Of a DNA stretch of 64,000 bases, positions 1-9,864 are shown piece by piece. Every line of letters begins with the position of its first letter. The stretch's first letter is position 1. Position numbers and translations under genes: made by a program. This DNA comes from Novosphingobium sp. FSW06-99 (GTDB taxonomy: Bacteria > Pseudomonadota > Alphaproteobacteria > Sphingomonadales > Sphingomonadaceae): contig NZ_KQ954255.1 of assembly GCF_001519065.1 (NCBI RefSeq), positions 252,870 through 316,869 on the forward strand, read 5' to 3'. Under the pieces are notes generated by a model. It was not told the DNA's origin and ran no database searches. It worked only from the letters and a program-made list of their open reading frames with translations.

Positions 1-13
1 GTTTCGGGGAGGA

Positions 14-820
14 TCAGAATTTTGGGGGTCTGAGGGCTTTGGCCCAGCCCGACAGGGTCAGGATCTCGAACGTTTCGGTCACGCGTCCGTCTTGCGCCAC
101 ATCGGCGAAGGCGGCGCGTGCGCGGGCCAGCGCGGCCTTGCCGAGCGGCGCGCCGCCACGCGACAGGCAGGCCGACAGGGCCTGCGCGCGCAGATCGCCG
201 ACCAGCCGGTCCAGACTGCGATAGCTGACCGTGATGCTGTGGCTGTCGACCACCGGATCGGCAAAGCCGGCGCGTTGCAGCAATTGCCCGCCCGCGCGCA
301 CATCGACCTGCGGATGGATGCGCGGGGCGGGGCGGTCGCCATCGGCGGTCAGCATCACCGCGCGCAGGGCCGGCAGGCTGCCCGCACCGTTCAGCGCGGC
401 AATCATCAGGCCGTCGGGCGCCAAAGCGCGGCGCAGATGGATCAGTGCGCCGGGCAGGTCGTTGACAGTGTCGAGCGTGCCCAGGCTGGCGATCAGGTCG
501 AACGGTTGCGCAAACGGCAAGGGCTGTTCTTCATCGATCGCCGGCGAATCGCCGCCCGGTGCGGGATCGGCGTGCGTGACCACGGCGCCTTGCGCGGCCA
601 GAGCAGCGGCCAGCGACCCGGTGAAATCGCCCACCACCAGCGCGCGCGCCGGGGTGTGGCGCAGAAACGCCAGCCGGTCGAGCACGTCATCGATCATGTC
701 GTCGATTACGAACCGCGCTGCATCGGGCTGCCGTTGCAGCACGCGCATGCGCTGACGCAGGGCAATTCGACGGCGGGGGGAAAATATCCGGGGCGGGGCA
801 GGGGGCGCGCTGGCGGTCAT
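14..820 (-). CDS. SAM-dependent methyltransferase, BioC/NDUFAF5-like
   Basis: A 268-residue class I methyltransferase. The N-terminal segment is basic (RRRIALRQRMRVLQRQ). A motif-I-like strand and loop (VVGDFTGSLAAALAAQG, about residues 59-75) and a post-motif region (FDLIASLGTLDTVNDLPGAL) follow. The second half (RALAPDGLMIAALNG, IHPQVDVRAGGQLLQRAGF) matches the BioC-like/NDUFAF5-like proteins common in alphaproteobacteria. The exact substrate cannot be read from sequence. The start at 820 overlaps the first possible comF start by 2 bp on the opposite strand, so the two genes share a very short divergent promoter region. The stop lies just inside the left edge, next to a GGGGAGGAT sequence that resembles half of the hairpin seen at other gene junctions here. 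Confidence 0.8.
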   Translation of the reverse strand: MTASAPPAPPRIFSPRRRIALRQRMRVLQRQPDAARFVIDDMIDDVLDRLAFLRHTPARALVVGDFTGSLAAALAAQGAVVTHADPAPGGDSPAIDEEQPLPFAQPFDLIASLGTLDTVNDLPGALIHLRRALAPDGLMIAALNGAGSLPALRAVMLTADGDRPAPRIHPQVDVRAGGQLLQRAGFADPVVDSHSITVSYRSLDRLVGDLRAQALSACLSRGGAPLGKAALARARAAFADVAQDGRVTETFEILTLSGWAKALRPPKF

Positions 821-1733
821 GAATTCTCCCCTGCCGGTGCCGGGCGCTCTTGCCAAGCCCGGCATTCGTGCCGACTGTGCCGCGATGCGTTGGAACAAGG
901 CCTTTGCCCCGCTGGTCGATCTGGTGTTCCCGCCGCGATGCCCGCTGTGTGGCGCGGCGCTGGCGCAGCACGGGGGGCTGTGCCTGGCGTGCTGGCAAGG
1001 GTTGGCGATTCCCGGCGGTCCCGGTTGTGCGCTGTGCCAGCGCCCGTTGCCCGATCGCACCGCCGAACAGGGGGGCGATGCCGCGCTGGCGCTGGCCGAC
1101 GCGGCACTGGGCAACTGGATCTGCGCGCCGTGTATGGCCGAACCGCCGCGCCATGCAGGCGTTGCCGCAGCGACGCTGTACAACGACATTTCGCGCCAGA
1201 TCGTGCTGGGCTTCAAGCATGGGCGGCGCATTGCGCTGGCCGATCTGATGGTGCGGCTGATGGTGCCGCGCCTGCCACGGCTCGATGGCGAATGGCTGGT
1301 GGTGCCGGTGCCGTTGCATCGCTGGCGGTTGTGGCGGCGCGGGTTCAACCAGTCGGCACTGCTGGCGCGGGGGATCGCACGCGCCATCGGGCAGCCGCTG
1401 CTGGTGGATGGTTTGCTGCGCCCACGCGCTACCCCGCCGCTGGGCCACCTGGGCAGAAAGCGGCGCGCCGCACTGTTGCAGGGGACGATTCGCGCCAATC
1501 CGGCCCTGGCGTCGCGGTTGCGTGGCGCGCGGGTGCTGTTGGTTGACGATGTGCTGACCAGCGGGGCCACCACCGATGCCTGTTTGATCGCGCTGCGCAA
1601 GGCCGGGGTCAAAACCGCGCGGATTGCCTGTTTTGCACGGGTGATCGACGATACCCACGCAATCGCCACGCACCATGATCATGCCGATGCAGAAAGGGAA
1701 ACAGGCCCCAAAACATTGGCGCCCGAAGCGTGA
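819..1733 (+). CDS. comF: ComF family phosphoribosyltransferase-like protein
   Basis: A ComF-type protein with an N-terminal zinc-ribbon-like segment (PPRCPLCGAAL, then CLACW and CALCQRPL) and a C-terminal type I phosphoribosyltransferase fold. The PRPP-binding signature is VLLVDDVLTSGATTDAC. ComF proteins act in uptake or processing of transforming DNA, and in non-competent bacteria they are often annotated as amidophosphoribosyltransferase-like. The ORF opens at 819. An internal ATG at 885 (MRWNKAFAPLVDLVFPP) fits the family N-terminus better and would leave a 64-bp divergent gap. A 9-bp perfect hairpin spans the stop codon. Confidence 0.85.
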   Translation: MNSPLPVPGALAKPGIRADCAAMRWNKAFAPLVDLVFPPRCPLCGAALAQHGGLCLACWQGLAIPGGPGCALCQRPLPDRTAEQGGDAALALADAALGNWICAPCMAEPPRHAGVAAATLYNDISRQIVLGFKHGRRIALADLMVRLMVPRLPRLDGEWLVVPVPLHRWRLWRRGFNQSALLARGIARAIGQPLLVDGLLRPRATPPLGHLGRKRRAALLQGTIRANPALASRLRGARVLLVDDVLTSGATTDACLIALRKAGVKTARIACFARVIDDTHAIATHHDHADAERETGPKTLAPEA

Positions 1734-1746
1734 GCTCCGGGCGCCA
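1717..1746 (+). terminator. hairpin at the comF stop
   Basis: TGGCGCCCG (1717-1725) pairs perfectly with CGGGCGCCA (1738-1746) around an 12-nt loop containing the comF stop. No T-run follows, so it is only a candidate terminator or mRNA 3'-end stabiliser. Confidence 0.4.
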
Positions 1747-2085
1747 GCGTGACGAATTTGCAGCGACATGGTAGATTTTCATCCACCGGGCGGCCCCCCG
1801 ACCGCCATCGCATTTGGTCCCTCATGTCCTGCGGCACTGGCGGTTCAACGCACCAGCCAACGCGCAGTATTTCCCTGAACTTTGGCGCCGTTTGCGCCGC
1901 CGATTGATGTTTGAAACCAACTGGCGGTTCAGAACGCGGTTCCCTCAAACCGCACGCCCTGTTTGCCGCGAACTGGCGCGCAGTGAAACGGGAATGTAAC
2001 AGCAGCGTGGATTTTGCACCGTTGATGTGGTTATCGTGCAACAAATGCCGCACGGCTTGCCAACACTTTATCAAGGATTGCCCCC
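1747..2085. other. intergenic stretch comF-hisI
   Basis: No convincing gene was found. The short phrase CTGGCGGTTCA occurs twice (near 1837 and 1919) and the stretch is less GC-rich than its surroundings. Short open frames here lack coding character. The right end holds the probable hisI ribosome-binding site AAGGA (2073-2077). Confidence 0.4.
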
Positions 2086-2490
2086 ATTTCGACCCTTAAC
2101 GCCGCCAGCGCCACGCCTGCTGCCCCGAACGATCGCGAACAGGGCAGCGTGTTCATGCCGCGCTTTGATTCTGCCGGGCTGGTGACCGCAGTCGCGGTCG
2201 ATCGCACCAGCGGGCGCCTGCTGATGCTGGCGCACATGAATGCCGAGGCGATTGCCCGCACGCGCGAAACGGGCTTTGCCCATTTCTGGTCGCGATCGCG
2301 CGGCGCCTTGTGGATGAAGGGCGAAACTTCGGGCCACGTGCTGCGGGTGGCCGAAATCCGCGTCGATTGCGACCAGGATGCGCTGGAACTGCGGGTCGAT
2401 GCTGCGGGTCCGGCATGCCACACGCTGGCACCTGCCTGTTTCTACCGGCGGCTGACCACCGACGGTTCGCTGGAACGGGTGCCTGATTGA
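2086..2490 (+). CDS. hisI: phosphoribosyl-AMP cyclohydrolase
   Basis: HisI opens the purine ring of phosphoribosyl-AMP in histidine synthesis. The family motifs are intact: LMLAHMNAEA, FWSRSRGALWMKGETSGH, the metal-binding DCDQDA and ACHT, and CFYRR at the end. The first in-frame ATG is at 2149, but it would remove the DREQGSVF segment that corresponds to the usual HisI N-terminus. No ATG, TTG or CTG lies upstream in frame before the stop at 2023, and the only GTG is at 2143. An ATT at 2086 sits 8 nt after AAGGA and gives a normal-length protein beginning STLNAASATP. The start chosen here is therefore an inference. If ATT is not used, GTG 2143 or ATG 2149 is the alternative. Confidence 0.8.
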   Translation: MSTLNAASATPAAPNDREQGSVFMPRFDSAGLVTAVAVDRTSGRLLMLAHMNAEAIARTRETGFAHFWSRSRGALWMKGETSGHVLRVAEIRVDCDQDALELRVDAAGPACHTLAPACFYRRLTTDGSLERVPD

Positions 2491-2521
2491 CGCTTACGTA
2501 AAGGTTAGCTAGTCTGCGGGC

Positions 2522-3013
2522 ATGTCGACGCAGCCCGCAAATCTATCGAATCACGATCCGGTCCATCAGCATGCCGATGCGCATACCGGCCATCTGCACC
2601 AGCCCGATGAGCTGGCGCGCGAAAGCTATACGATATCTGACTTGTCGGCCGAATTCGGGGTAACCGCGCGCGCCTTGCGCTTTTACGAAGACGAAGGGCT
2701 GATCGCGCCGACCCGCAATGGGTTGTCACGCATCTATTCAAAACGCGACCGGGCGCGGCTGGCGTGGATCATGCGCGCCAAGAACGTGGGCTTCAGCCTG
2801 CAGGAAATCCGCGACATGATCGATTTGTACGACCGTGGCGATGGCCGCATCGAACAGCGCCGCGTGACCATCGCCAAATGCCGCGAACGGATCGCCAATC
2901 TGCGCCGCCAGCAACAGGATATCGAGGCGACCATCGCCGAACTGACCAGCTTTGTCGGCCTGGTGGTTGACCGGGAAAAGGCCGAAGGCCGCGACCCCGG
3001 CATCACGGTATAA
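2522..3013 (+). CDS. MerR family transcriptional regulator
   Basis: 163 residues. A His-rich N-terminal tail (HQHADAHTGHLHQ) precedes a MerR winged-helix domain (YTISDLSAEFGVTARALRFYEDEGLI, about residues 36-62) and a long coiled-coil dimerisation helix (about 110-145). The form and the position 38 bp upstream of an acyl-CoA dehydrogenase resemble LiuR/PsrA-type MerR regulators of branched-chain or fatty acid catabolism in proteobacteria. It probably autoregulates and controls the dehydrogenase. The His-rich tail might bind metal, but no metal-sensing cysteines are seen. Confidence 0.85.
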   Translation: MSTQPANLSNHDPVHQHADAHTGHLHQPDELARESYTISDLSAEFGVTARALRFYEDEGLIAPTRNGLSRIYSKRDRARLAWIMRAKNVGFSLQEIRDMIDLYDRGDGRIEQRRVTIAKCRERIANLRRQQQDIEATIAELTSFVGLVVDREKAEGRDPGITV

Positions 3014-3051
3014 CGACACAACACCACAACACCGTTTTCAGGAGCCAGGAT

Positions 3052-4848
3052 ATGCCCGTTTACAAGGCGCCCACGCGCGACACCAAATTTGTTGTCAACG
3101 AACTGATCGGTCTGGAAAACTTTGCCAATCTGCCGGGTTTTGCCAATGCCGCGCGCGATCTGACCGACGCGGTGATCGACGAGGCGGGGCGGTTCGTGTC
3201 TGAAGTGGTGGCCCCGCTCAACCAGATCGGCGATCGCGAAGGTTGCACCCGGCATGCGGATGGCAGCGTGACCACCCCGACCGGGTTCAAGGCGGCCTAT
3301 CGCCAGTATGTCGATGGCGGCTGGGCCACGTTGAGCGCGCCCGAACAATTCGGCGGGCAGGGGCTGCCGCATGTGATCGGCTTTGTCATGGAAGAATACC
3401 TGGCCAGCGCGAACCAGGCCTTTGCGATGTATCCCGGCCTTGCCAACGGGGCGATTTCGTCGATCCTGGTCAAGGGCTCGCATGAGCAGCAGCAGACCTA
3501 TCTGCCCAAGATGGTCAGCGGCGAATGGCTGGGCACGATGAACCTGACCGAGCCGCATTGCGGCACCGATCTTGGCCTGTTGCGCACCCGCGCCGAGCCG
3601 CAGGCCGATGGCAGCTATGCGATCACCGGGACCAAGATCTTCATTTCGGCGGGCGATCATGACTTGTCGGAAAACATCATCCATCTGGTGCTGGCCAAGA
3701 CGCCGGGCGCGCCCGAATCGTCAAAGGGCATTTCGCTGTTCATCGTTCCCAAGTTCCTGATCAACGCCGATGGATCGCTCGGCGCCAGGAATGCCGTGTC
3801 GGTCGGCTCGATCGAAAACAAGATGGGCATCCATGGCAACGCGACGTGCGTGATGAACTATGACGGTGCCAAGGGCTTTCTCGTTGGCGAGGAATGCAAG
3901 GGCCTGGCGGCGATGTTCATCATGATGAACGCGGCGCGGCTGGGCGTGGGCATGCAGGGGCTGGCCCAGGCCGAGGCGGCTTACCAGAACGCGGTGCTCT
4001 ATGCGCAGGAACGCCGCCAGGGCCGCGCGCTGACGGGCCCGGCCGAACCGCAGCAAAAGGCCGATCCGCTGTTTGTGCATCCCGACGTGCGCCGCATGCT
4101 GATGGATGCCAAGACCTTTACCGAAGGCATGCGCGCGCTCAGCCTGTGGGGCGCGCTGCAAGTCGACTTGTCGCATTCCGCGCCGACTGAAGAAGCGCGC
4201 CAGGCGGCCGATGACGTGATCAGCCTGCTGACCCCGGTGATCAAGGGCTATGGCACCGACATGGGCTACAAGACTGCCACCGACATGCAGCAGATCTGGG
4301 GCGGGCACGGCTATATCGCCGAAAACGGCATGGAACAGTTCGTGCGCGATGCGCGCATCGCGATGATCTACGAAGGCGCCAACGGGGTGCAGGCGATGGA
4401 TCTGTGCGGGCGCAAACTGGCGCAGAATGGCGGTCGCGCGATCCAGCGGCTGTTCAAGCTGGTCGATGACGAAGTGGCCGCAGCAGGCGAAGACCTGGCG
4501 GCCGTGGCGGGCCCGCTGGCCAAGGCCAATGGCGAATTGAAGGCCGCGACCCTGTGGTTCATGCAACACGCGATGGCCGACCCCAATGCGCTGGGCGCCG
4601 GGGCCTATGCCTATATGACGCTGACGGGTGTGGTGTCGCAGGGGCTGATGTGGCTGAAAATGGCGCGTATCGCCGCCGCCGCGCTGGCCAACGGCACCGA
4701 TGAACCGGCATTCTACACCGCCAAGCTGACGTGTGCGCGCCACTGGGCCACGCGCTTTGCGCCACAGGCAGGCGCCCTGCGCCGCGAAGTCGAGGCCGGG
4801 CCCGATACCGTGATGGCGCTGCCGATCGAGGCGTTCGCGACGGCCTGA
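3052..4848 (+). CDS. acyl-CoA dehydrogenase, long (DmdC-like) form
   Basis: A 598-residue FAD-dependent acyl-CoA dehydrogenase, about 200 residues longer than the standard form. It has an N-terminal helical domain, a middle beta domain (MNLTEPHCGTDLGLLRTRA, TGTKIFISAGDHD), a helical domain (IWGGHGYIAENGMEQFVRDARIAMIYEGAN) and an extra C-terminal domain as in DmdC (3-methylmercaptopropionyl-CoA dehydrogenase) relatives. It introduces an alpha-beta double bond into an acyl-CoA; the chain specificity is unknown. GGAGCC lies upstream of the ATG. It is co-directional with, and probably controlled by, the preceding MerR gene. Confidence 0.9.
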   Translation: MPVYKAPTRDTKFVVNELIGLENFANLPGFANAARDLTDAVIDEAGRFVSEVVAPLNQIGDREGCTRHADGSVTTPTGFKAAYRQYVDGGWATLSAPEQFGGQGLPHVIGFVMEEYLASANQAFAMYPGLANGAISSILVKGSHEQQQTYLPKMVSGEWLGTMNLTEPHCGTDLGLLRTRAEPQADGSYAITGTKIFISAGDHDLSENIIHLVLAKTPGAPESSKGISLFIVPKFLINADGSLGARNAVSVGSIENKMGIHGNATCVMNYDGAKGFLVGEECKGLAAMFIMMNAARLGVGMQGLAQAEAAYQNAVLYAQERRQGRALTGPAEPQQKADPLFVHPDVRRMLMDAKTFTEGMRALSLWGALQVDLSHSAPTEEARQAADDVISLLTPVIKGYGTDMGYKTATDMQQIWGGHGYIAENGMEQFVRDARIAMIYEGANGVQAMDLCGRKLAQNGGRAIQRLFKLVDDEVAAAGEDLAAVAGPLAKANGELKAATLWFMQHAMADPNALGAGAYAYMTLTGVVSQGLMWLKMARIAAAALANGTDEPAFYTAKLTCARHWATRFAPQAGALRREVEAGPDTVMALPIEAFATA

Positions 4849-4858
4849 TAGCTTCCCT

Positions 4859-4981
4859 GAAACGGGGAGGAGGACCAGCGAAGCCGGTGGAGGGGCGGTG
4901 CCCCATGCGAACCTTGCGCAATGAGGCACCGCCCCTCCACCCCCCTTCGGGCGGTCCCCCTCCCCGTTCCGGGGAGGATAT
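4859..4981. repeat. long imperfect palindrome at a convergent gene junction
   Basis: The left arm (ACGGGGAGGAGGACC, then GGTGGAGGGGCGGTGCC) is mirrored by GGCACCGCCCCTCCACC and GGTCCCCCTCCCCG. A short CCCCGttCCGGGG hairpin sits at the right end. It fills the gap between the acyl-CoA dehydrogenase and the convergent hydrolase gene, so it may end transcription in both directions. It is built like the other G/C-rich intergenic palindromes of this window. Confidence 0.7.
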
Positions 4982-5673
4982 CAGGGGTAGATTTCGTCGA
5001 GCAGTCCGTTCAGCGCGGCCCATGACTGGCGGTCGGCGCTGGCGTCATAGCCGATTGCGGGCATCCCGCGCGCATCGCTGCCGGGATCGGTGAAGCCGTG
5101 TTTCACTCCCGCATAGCTGTGGAAATGCCAGTTGGCACCGGCGGCATCCATTTCCTCCCAGAAGGCCAGCACTTGCGCGCGCGGCACCAGCGGATCGGCA
5201 TCGCCGTGGCTGATGAACACCCGCGACGCGATTGCGGTGGCCGCGCGGTCGGTCGACAGGATGCCGTGAAAGCTGGCGACGAGGGCCAGATCCTCGCCCG
5301 CGCGGGCGGCTTCGAGCGCGGCCTGTCCGCCCATGCACCAGCCGATCGCCGACAGCGTCAGCCCGCCTGCGCGCGCGCGCAAGGCGGCCACGCCGGCACC
5401 GATGCGGCGGCGATAGGCATCGACGTCGGCGCGCAAGGCATCGGCCAGGTCTCTTGCGTGCGCAAAATCGGTGACGGACGTGCCATAGAAATCGGCAATC
5501 AGTGCCAGGAACCCGGCCTGGGCCAGCATCTGCGCACGGCGTTCGATCGGTGCGTTGACGTTCATGATTGTCGGCCAGATCACGATTGCCCCGCGCGGGG
5601 TGCCGACCGGGCGGGCCAGCCACCCGGTCAAGGCCACTGCGCCATCGGCATAGTCGATGCGTTCCAGAGTCAT
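4981..5673 (-). CDS. dienelactone hydrolase family protein
   Basis: A 230-residue alpha/beta-hydrolase. The nucleophile motif is GWCMGG with a cysteine at the elbow, as in dienelactone hydrolases. The acid (HGDADPLVP) and the histidine (YAGVKHGFTDP) come in family order, followed by a C-terminal SWAALNGLLDEIY helix. The substrate is unknown; family members open lactones or act as small carboxylesterases. Its start lies 7 bp after the stop of the cysteine synthase gene, so the two are probably one transcript. Confidence 0.85.
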   Translation of the reverse strand: MTLERIDYADGAVALTGWLARPVGTPRGAIVIWPTIMNVNAPIERRAQMLAQAGFLALIADFYGTSVTDFAHARDLADALRADVDAYRRRIGAGVAALRARAGGLTLSAIGWCMGGQAALEAARAGEDLALVASFHGILSTDRAATAIASRVFISHGDADPLVPRAQVLAFWEEMDAAGANWHFHSYAGVKHGFTDPGSDARGMPAIGYDASADRQSWAALNGLLDEIYP

Positions 5674-5680
5674 CCGGGGA

Positions 5681-6598
<918 letters not shown>

Positions 6599-6620
6599 GT
6601 CGCTTGCTCCTTCAAAGTGT

Positions 6621-7916
6621 TCAGGTTTCAGCATAATGCGTTGAAAATGCGCGCGTTCTGCGCAATTCGGGAAAGGCGAAGGTCCATATCACGGTGATCA
6701 GCACCGCGCCGACCCCGCCGAACACCACCGCCCCGGTTGCACCCAGCAGCGCGGCGGCAAGCCCCGATTCCATTTCGCCCAGTTCGTTCGACGCGGAAAT
6801 CGCCAGCCCCGAAATAGACGAGACCCGGCCGCGCATGGCATCGGGAGTATGCAGTTGCACCAGCGTGTTGCGGATGAACACCGAAACCATGTCGGCCGCG
6901 CCCAGCGTCGCCAGCAGCGCCAGCGACACGATGAAATTGCGCGACAGGCCAAACGCGGCAGTGGCAATGCCGAACGCGGCGACCGCCAGCAGCATGCGCG
7001 CGCCGACATCGCGCTCGATCGGGCTTCGTGCGATGATCAGGCCGATCACCGAGGCGCCAAGGCTGGGCATCGCGCGCATCAGCCCCAGCCCGAACGAGCC
7101 GACGGGATGGCCGTGCCACAACAGGATATCGCGCGCATAGACCGGCAGCAGCGCGGTGGCCCCGCCCAGCAGCACCGCAAACAGATCAAGCGTGACACAG
7201 CCGAGCAGAAACCGGTCGCGCCAGACATAGACCATGCCTTCGCCGATCTGGCGCAAGGGGTGGGTGTGGTGATTGCCGGGCGGCGGCGGCACCGGACGGA
7301 TGCGCCCTGTGCTGATCGCCGCGATCAGCAGCAGCACCGCCGACACCGCATAAGGCAGCGCGGGATGAAGCGCAAACAGCACACCGGCCAGCGCAGGCCC
7401 GGCGACAGAGCCGATCTGCCACGACATCGCGCTGATCGCCACGGCGCGCGGCATCAGTGCGGCAGGCACGATATTGGGCGCGATCGAACTTTGTGCGGGG
7501 CCGATGAATGTGCGCACAGCACCATGCAGGGCGGCCATGACAAACAGCAAAGGCAGCGTCAGCAGCGAAAACACCGTGCCGAGCGCCAGCGCCAGCGCCA
7601 CCAGCACATCGGCCAAAGTGACCACCGCGACAATTGCGCGCCGGTCGAACCGGTCGGCCAGCACGCCGGCCACCGGGGCAAACAGAATCTGCGGCAGGAA
7701 CTGCACCAGGCCGAACAGGCCAAGCTGAAACGCCGCGGCGCGGATCGACATGCCATAGGACCCGCGCGCCAGATCATAAAGCTGGTAGCCGAGCACGACC
7801 ACCATGCCGCTGGTGGCGAACACGGCGGCACAGCGCCCCACCCAGAAACGGCGGTAGTCGGCAATCGCCAGCGGCGAGGATGGCAGGGCTTCGCGCGTCG
7901 TCACGCGCCGTGGCAT
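6621..7916 (-). CDS. MFS transporter, EntS-like
   Basis: About 431 residues with roughly twelve hydrophobic helices. The MFS loop signature is present ([25 protein letters not shown]), and the order matches the MFS_3/EntS branch of exporters. The substrate cannot be inferred. The start is taken at ATG 7916 ([14 protein letters not shown]); the frame also opens at a TTG at 7940. It is upstream of cysK with a 22-bp gap, which suggests joint transcription. Confidence 0.85.
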   Translation of the reverse strand: MPRRVTTREALPSSPLAIADYRRFWVGRCAAVFATSGMVVVLGYQLYDLARGSYGMSIRAAAFQLGLFGLVQFLPQILFAPVAGVLADRFDRRAIVAVVTLADVLVALALALGTVFSLLTLPLLFVMAALHGAVRTFIGPAQSSIAPNIVPAALMPRAVAISAMSWQIGSVAGPALAGVLFALHPALPYAVSAVLLLIAAISTGRIRPVPPPPGNHHTHPLRQIGEGMVYVWRDRFLLGCVTLDLFAVLLGGATALLPVYARDILLWHGHPVGSFGLGLMRAMPSLGASVIGLIIARSPIERDVGARMLLAVAAFGIATAAFGLSRNFIVSLALLATLGAADMVSVFIRNTLVQLHTPDAMRGRVSSISGLAISASNELGEMESGLAAALLGATGAVVFGGVGAVLITVIWTFAFPELRRTRAFSTHYAET

Positions 7917-7996
7917 GGCAGCGCTAGCGCGGCTTGCCAAGCACGCAAATGTGTCAGCCGTGCATTCTCAACGAAATTTGTTGATATAGCGCTCGC

Positions 7997-8335
7997 TCAA
8001 TGTGGCGAGCGCAGCCGGGGATTGGGCTGGAGCGCCTTGATCATCCTCGAAAAGTCATCGATGCGCACGATGCGTTCGAACTGAAACCCCGACCGCATCG
8101 GATCAGACCACACCAGAAAGGCCTCTATCCGACCAATATGCGGCAGGCGAATGGTCAGACGTTCGCCGCGTTCGAGATCAAGTGTACCGCGCACCATGAA
8201 CCCGGTGGTCGACACGTTGATCAGATTGAGCATGATGTCGCCTAGCCGGCGATGCTCTCCGATCAGCGGCAGATCCACGGGATGACGGGTGGAACGGCGT
8301 TGATCGGTGACTGATAGCTGAGCCCCGCCGGACAT
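7997..8335 (-). CDS. PilZ domain protein
   Basis: A 112-residue single-domain protein. It has RRSTRHPVDLP, which matches the RxxxR c-di-GMP-binding motif, and NVSTTGFMVRG, equivalent to the (D/N)xSxxG motif. PilZ proteins change conformation on binding c-di-GMP. A PAS-GGDEF-EAL enzyme for that second messenger lies at 30.5 kb. The start at 8335 is fixed by an excellent AAGGAGG 5 nt upstream. Confidence 0.85.
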   Translation of the reverse strand: MSGGAQLSVTDQRRSTRHPVDLPLIGEHRRLGDIMLNLINVSTTGFMVRGTLDLERGERLTIRLPHIGRIEAFLVWSDPMRSGFQFERIVRIDDFSRMIKALQPNPRLRSPH

Positions 8336-8347
8336 CGTTCCTCCTTG

Positions 8348-8392
8348 TGGTTCGAGAATTGGGTGGTTCGAGAATTGGGTCGTCCGAGAATT
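8348..8392. repeat. three tandem 16-bp repeats upstream of the PilZ gene
   Basis: TGGTTCGAGAATTGGG occurs at 8348-8363 and again at 8364-8379. A diverged third copy (TCGTCCGAGAATT) starts at 8380. The array lies directly upstream of the PilZ gene's ribosome-binding site. Confidence 0.8.
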
Positions 8393-8529
8393 ACCATGCA
8401 ACTTGCGCACGGGATGCCCGCGGCAGGTACGAGGCCATATTCATCCGAATTGGCTTACATTTGGTAAAACAGGCGGCAAATAGATGCCGGTTGCGGCCAC
8501 GATCTGCCGGTAAGACTCTGGCAATGTTA

Positions 8530-8560
8530 TAAAAATGCCCCGATGCGGGACATCGGGGCA
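8530..8560 (-). terminator. rho-independent terminator of tyrS
   Basis: On the minus strand a perfect 10-bp stem TGCCCCGATG/CATCGGGGCA with a 5-nt loop is followed directly by TTTTTATAAC. It lies 29 bp past the tyrS stop and has the canonical stem plus U-tract form. Confidence 0.9.
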
Positions 8561-8588
8561 TGGTTTGTGGACCGGATCGGGACTCTGG

Positions 8589-9818
8589 TCAGGCAGGGCG
8601 CAAGATGCCGTGCTTCTTCTTGCCTGACGACAGCCGCGCTTCGCCGGAATTCACCACGATTCGAAAGGCTTCATCGGTTACCGGGGCGCCATCGAATCGC
8701 GCGCCGCCACCGGCGATCAGGCGCTTGGCCTCGCCCCGGCTGGCGGCAAAGCCCAGCGCGATCAACGCGTCGACCACGCCGATTCCCTCGGGCCCGACTG
8801 CGATGGTCGGCAGATCCTGGCCCAGGCCGTCGCCCGCAAATGTCGCTGCGGCGGTTGCGGCGGCGGCCTGCGCCGCCTCGTCACCGCGCACCAGCCGCGT
8901 CACTTCATTGGCCAGCACCACTTTGGCGGCGTTGATTTCGCTGCCCGCCAGTGCTTCGAGCCGGGCAATCTCGTCGAGCGGCAGATCGGTGAACAGCCGC
9001 AGGAACCGCCCGACATCGCGATCGTCGACATTGCGCCAATATTGCCAGAAATCGTACGCGGGCAGCATGGCCTCGTTGAGCCAGATCGCGCCATTGACGC
9101 TCTTGCCCATTTTTGCCCCGTCGGCAGTGGTCAGCAGCGGGGTGGTCACGCCGAACAGTTCGATCCCGTTCATCCGCCGGGTCAGTTCGATGCCGTTGAC
9201 GATATTGCCCCACTGGTCCGACCCGCCAAGTTGCAGGCGGCAGCCATGGCGCAGCGCCAGTTCGCGGAAATCATAGGCCTGCAGGATCATGTAGTTGAAT
9301 TCGAGGAAGGTCAGCGGCTGTTCGCGATCGAGGCGTGTTTTCACCGAGTCAAAGCTGAGCATGCGGTTGACCGTGAAGTGCGGCCCGACCGTGCGCAGCA
9401 GATCGATATAGCCAAGCTGAGCCAGCCAGTCGTCGTTGTTGACCATCACCGCGCCGGTCGGGCCTTCGCCGAAATCGAGCAGGCGGTGGAACACTTGCGA
9501 AATGCCCGCGATGTTTGCTGCGATCGTTTCGGTGGTCAGCAGCTTGCGGCTTTCATCCTTGCCGCTGGGGTCGCCGATCTTGGTGGTGCCGCCGCCCATC
9601 AGCGCGATCGGCTTGTGCCCTGCCTGTTGCAGGCGGCGCAGCAGCATGACCGAGGCCAGATTGCCGATGTGGAGCGATGGCGCGGTGGCGTCATAGCCGT
9701 TATACGCGGTGACGATCGCCTCGCTGGCCAGCGTGTCGAGCCCGTGGGCGTCGGTCAACTGATGGATATGCCCCCGTTCGGAGAGCAGGCGAAGCAGATC
9801 GGACTTGTATGCGGTCAT
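8589..9818 (-). CDS. tyrS: tyrosyl-tRNA synthetase
   Basis: A 409-residue class I tRNA synthetase that charges tRNA-Tyr. The HIGH-type motif is [15 protein letters not shown], the KMSKS-type motif is KMGKSV, and the tyrosine-binding region is YMILQAYDF with [17 protein letters not shown]-terminal S4-like RNA-binding domain is present ([24 protein letters not shown]). Length is normal for the family. A strong terminator lies immediately downstream. Confidence 0.97.
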   Translation of the reverse strand: MTAYKSDLLRLLSERGHIHQLTDAHGLDTLASEAIVTAYNGYDATAPSLHIGNLASVMLLRRLQQAGHKPIALMGGGTTKIGDPSGKDESRKLLTTETIAANIAGISQVFHRLLDFGEGPTGAVMVNNDDWLAQLGYIDLLRTVGPHFTVNRMLSFDSVKTRLDREQPLTFLEFNYMILQAYDFRELALRHGCRLQLGGSDQWGNIVNGIELTRRMNGIELFGVTTPLLTTADGAKMGKSVNGAIWLNEAMLPAYDFWQYWRNVDDRDVGRFLRLFTDLPLDEIARLEALAGSEINAAKVVLANEVTRLVRGDEAAQAAAATAAATFAGDGLGQDLPTIAVGPEGIGVVDALIALGFAASRGEAKRLIAGGGARFDGAPVTDEAFRIVVNSGEARLSSGKKKHGILRPA

Positions 9819-9864
9819 GACACTCTTTCCTGAACTGCGTGGCGCCTAGCATGGAGCGGCAGGC

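Noticed and set aside
3721..4929. A 402-codon minus-strand frame over the acyl-CoA dehydrogenase
   Set aside because: It is antisense to a well-conserved enzyme and encodes low-complexity His/Arg-rich sequence.
6849..8084. A 411-codon plus-strand frame over the MFS gene
   Set aside because: It is antisense to an evident membrane transporter, and its product is rich in Gln/His/Arg with no recognisable fold.
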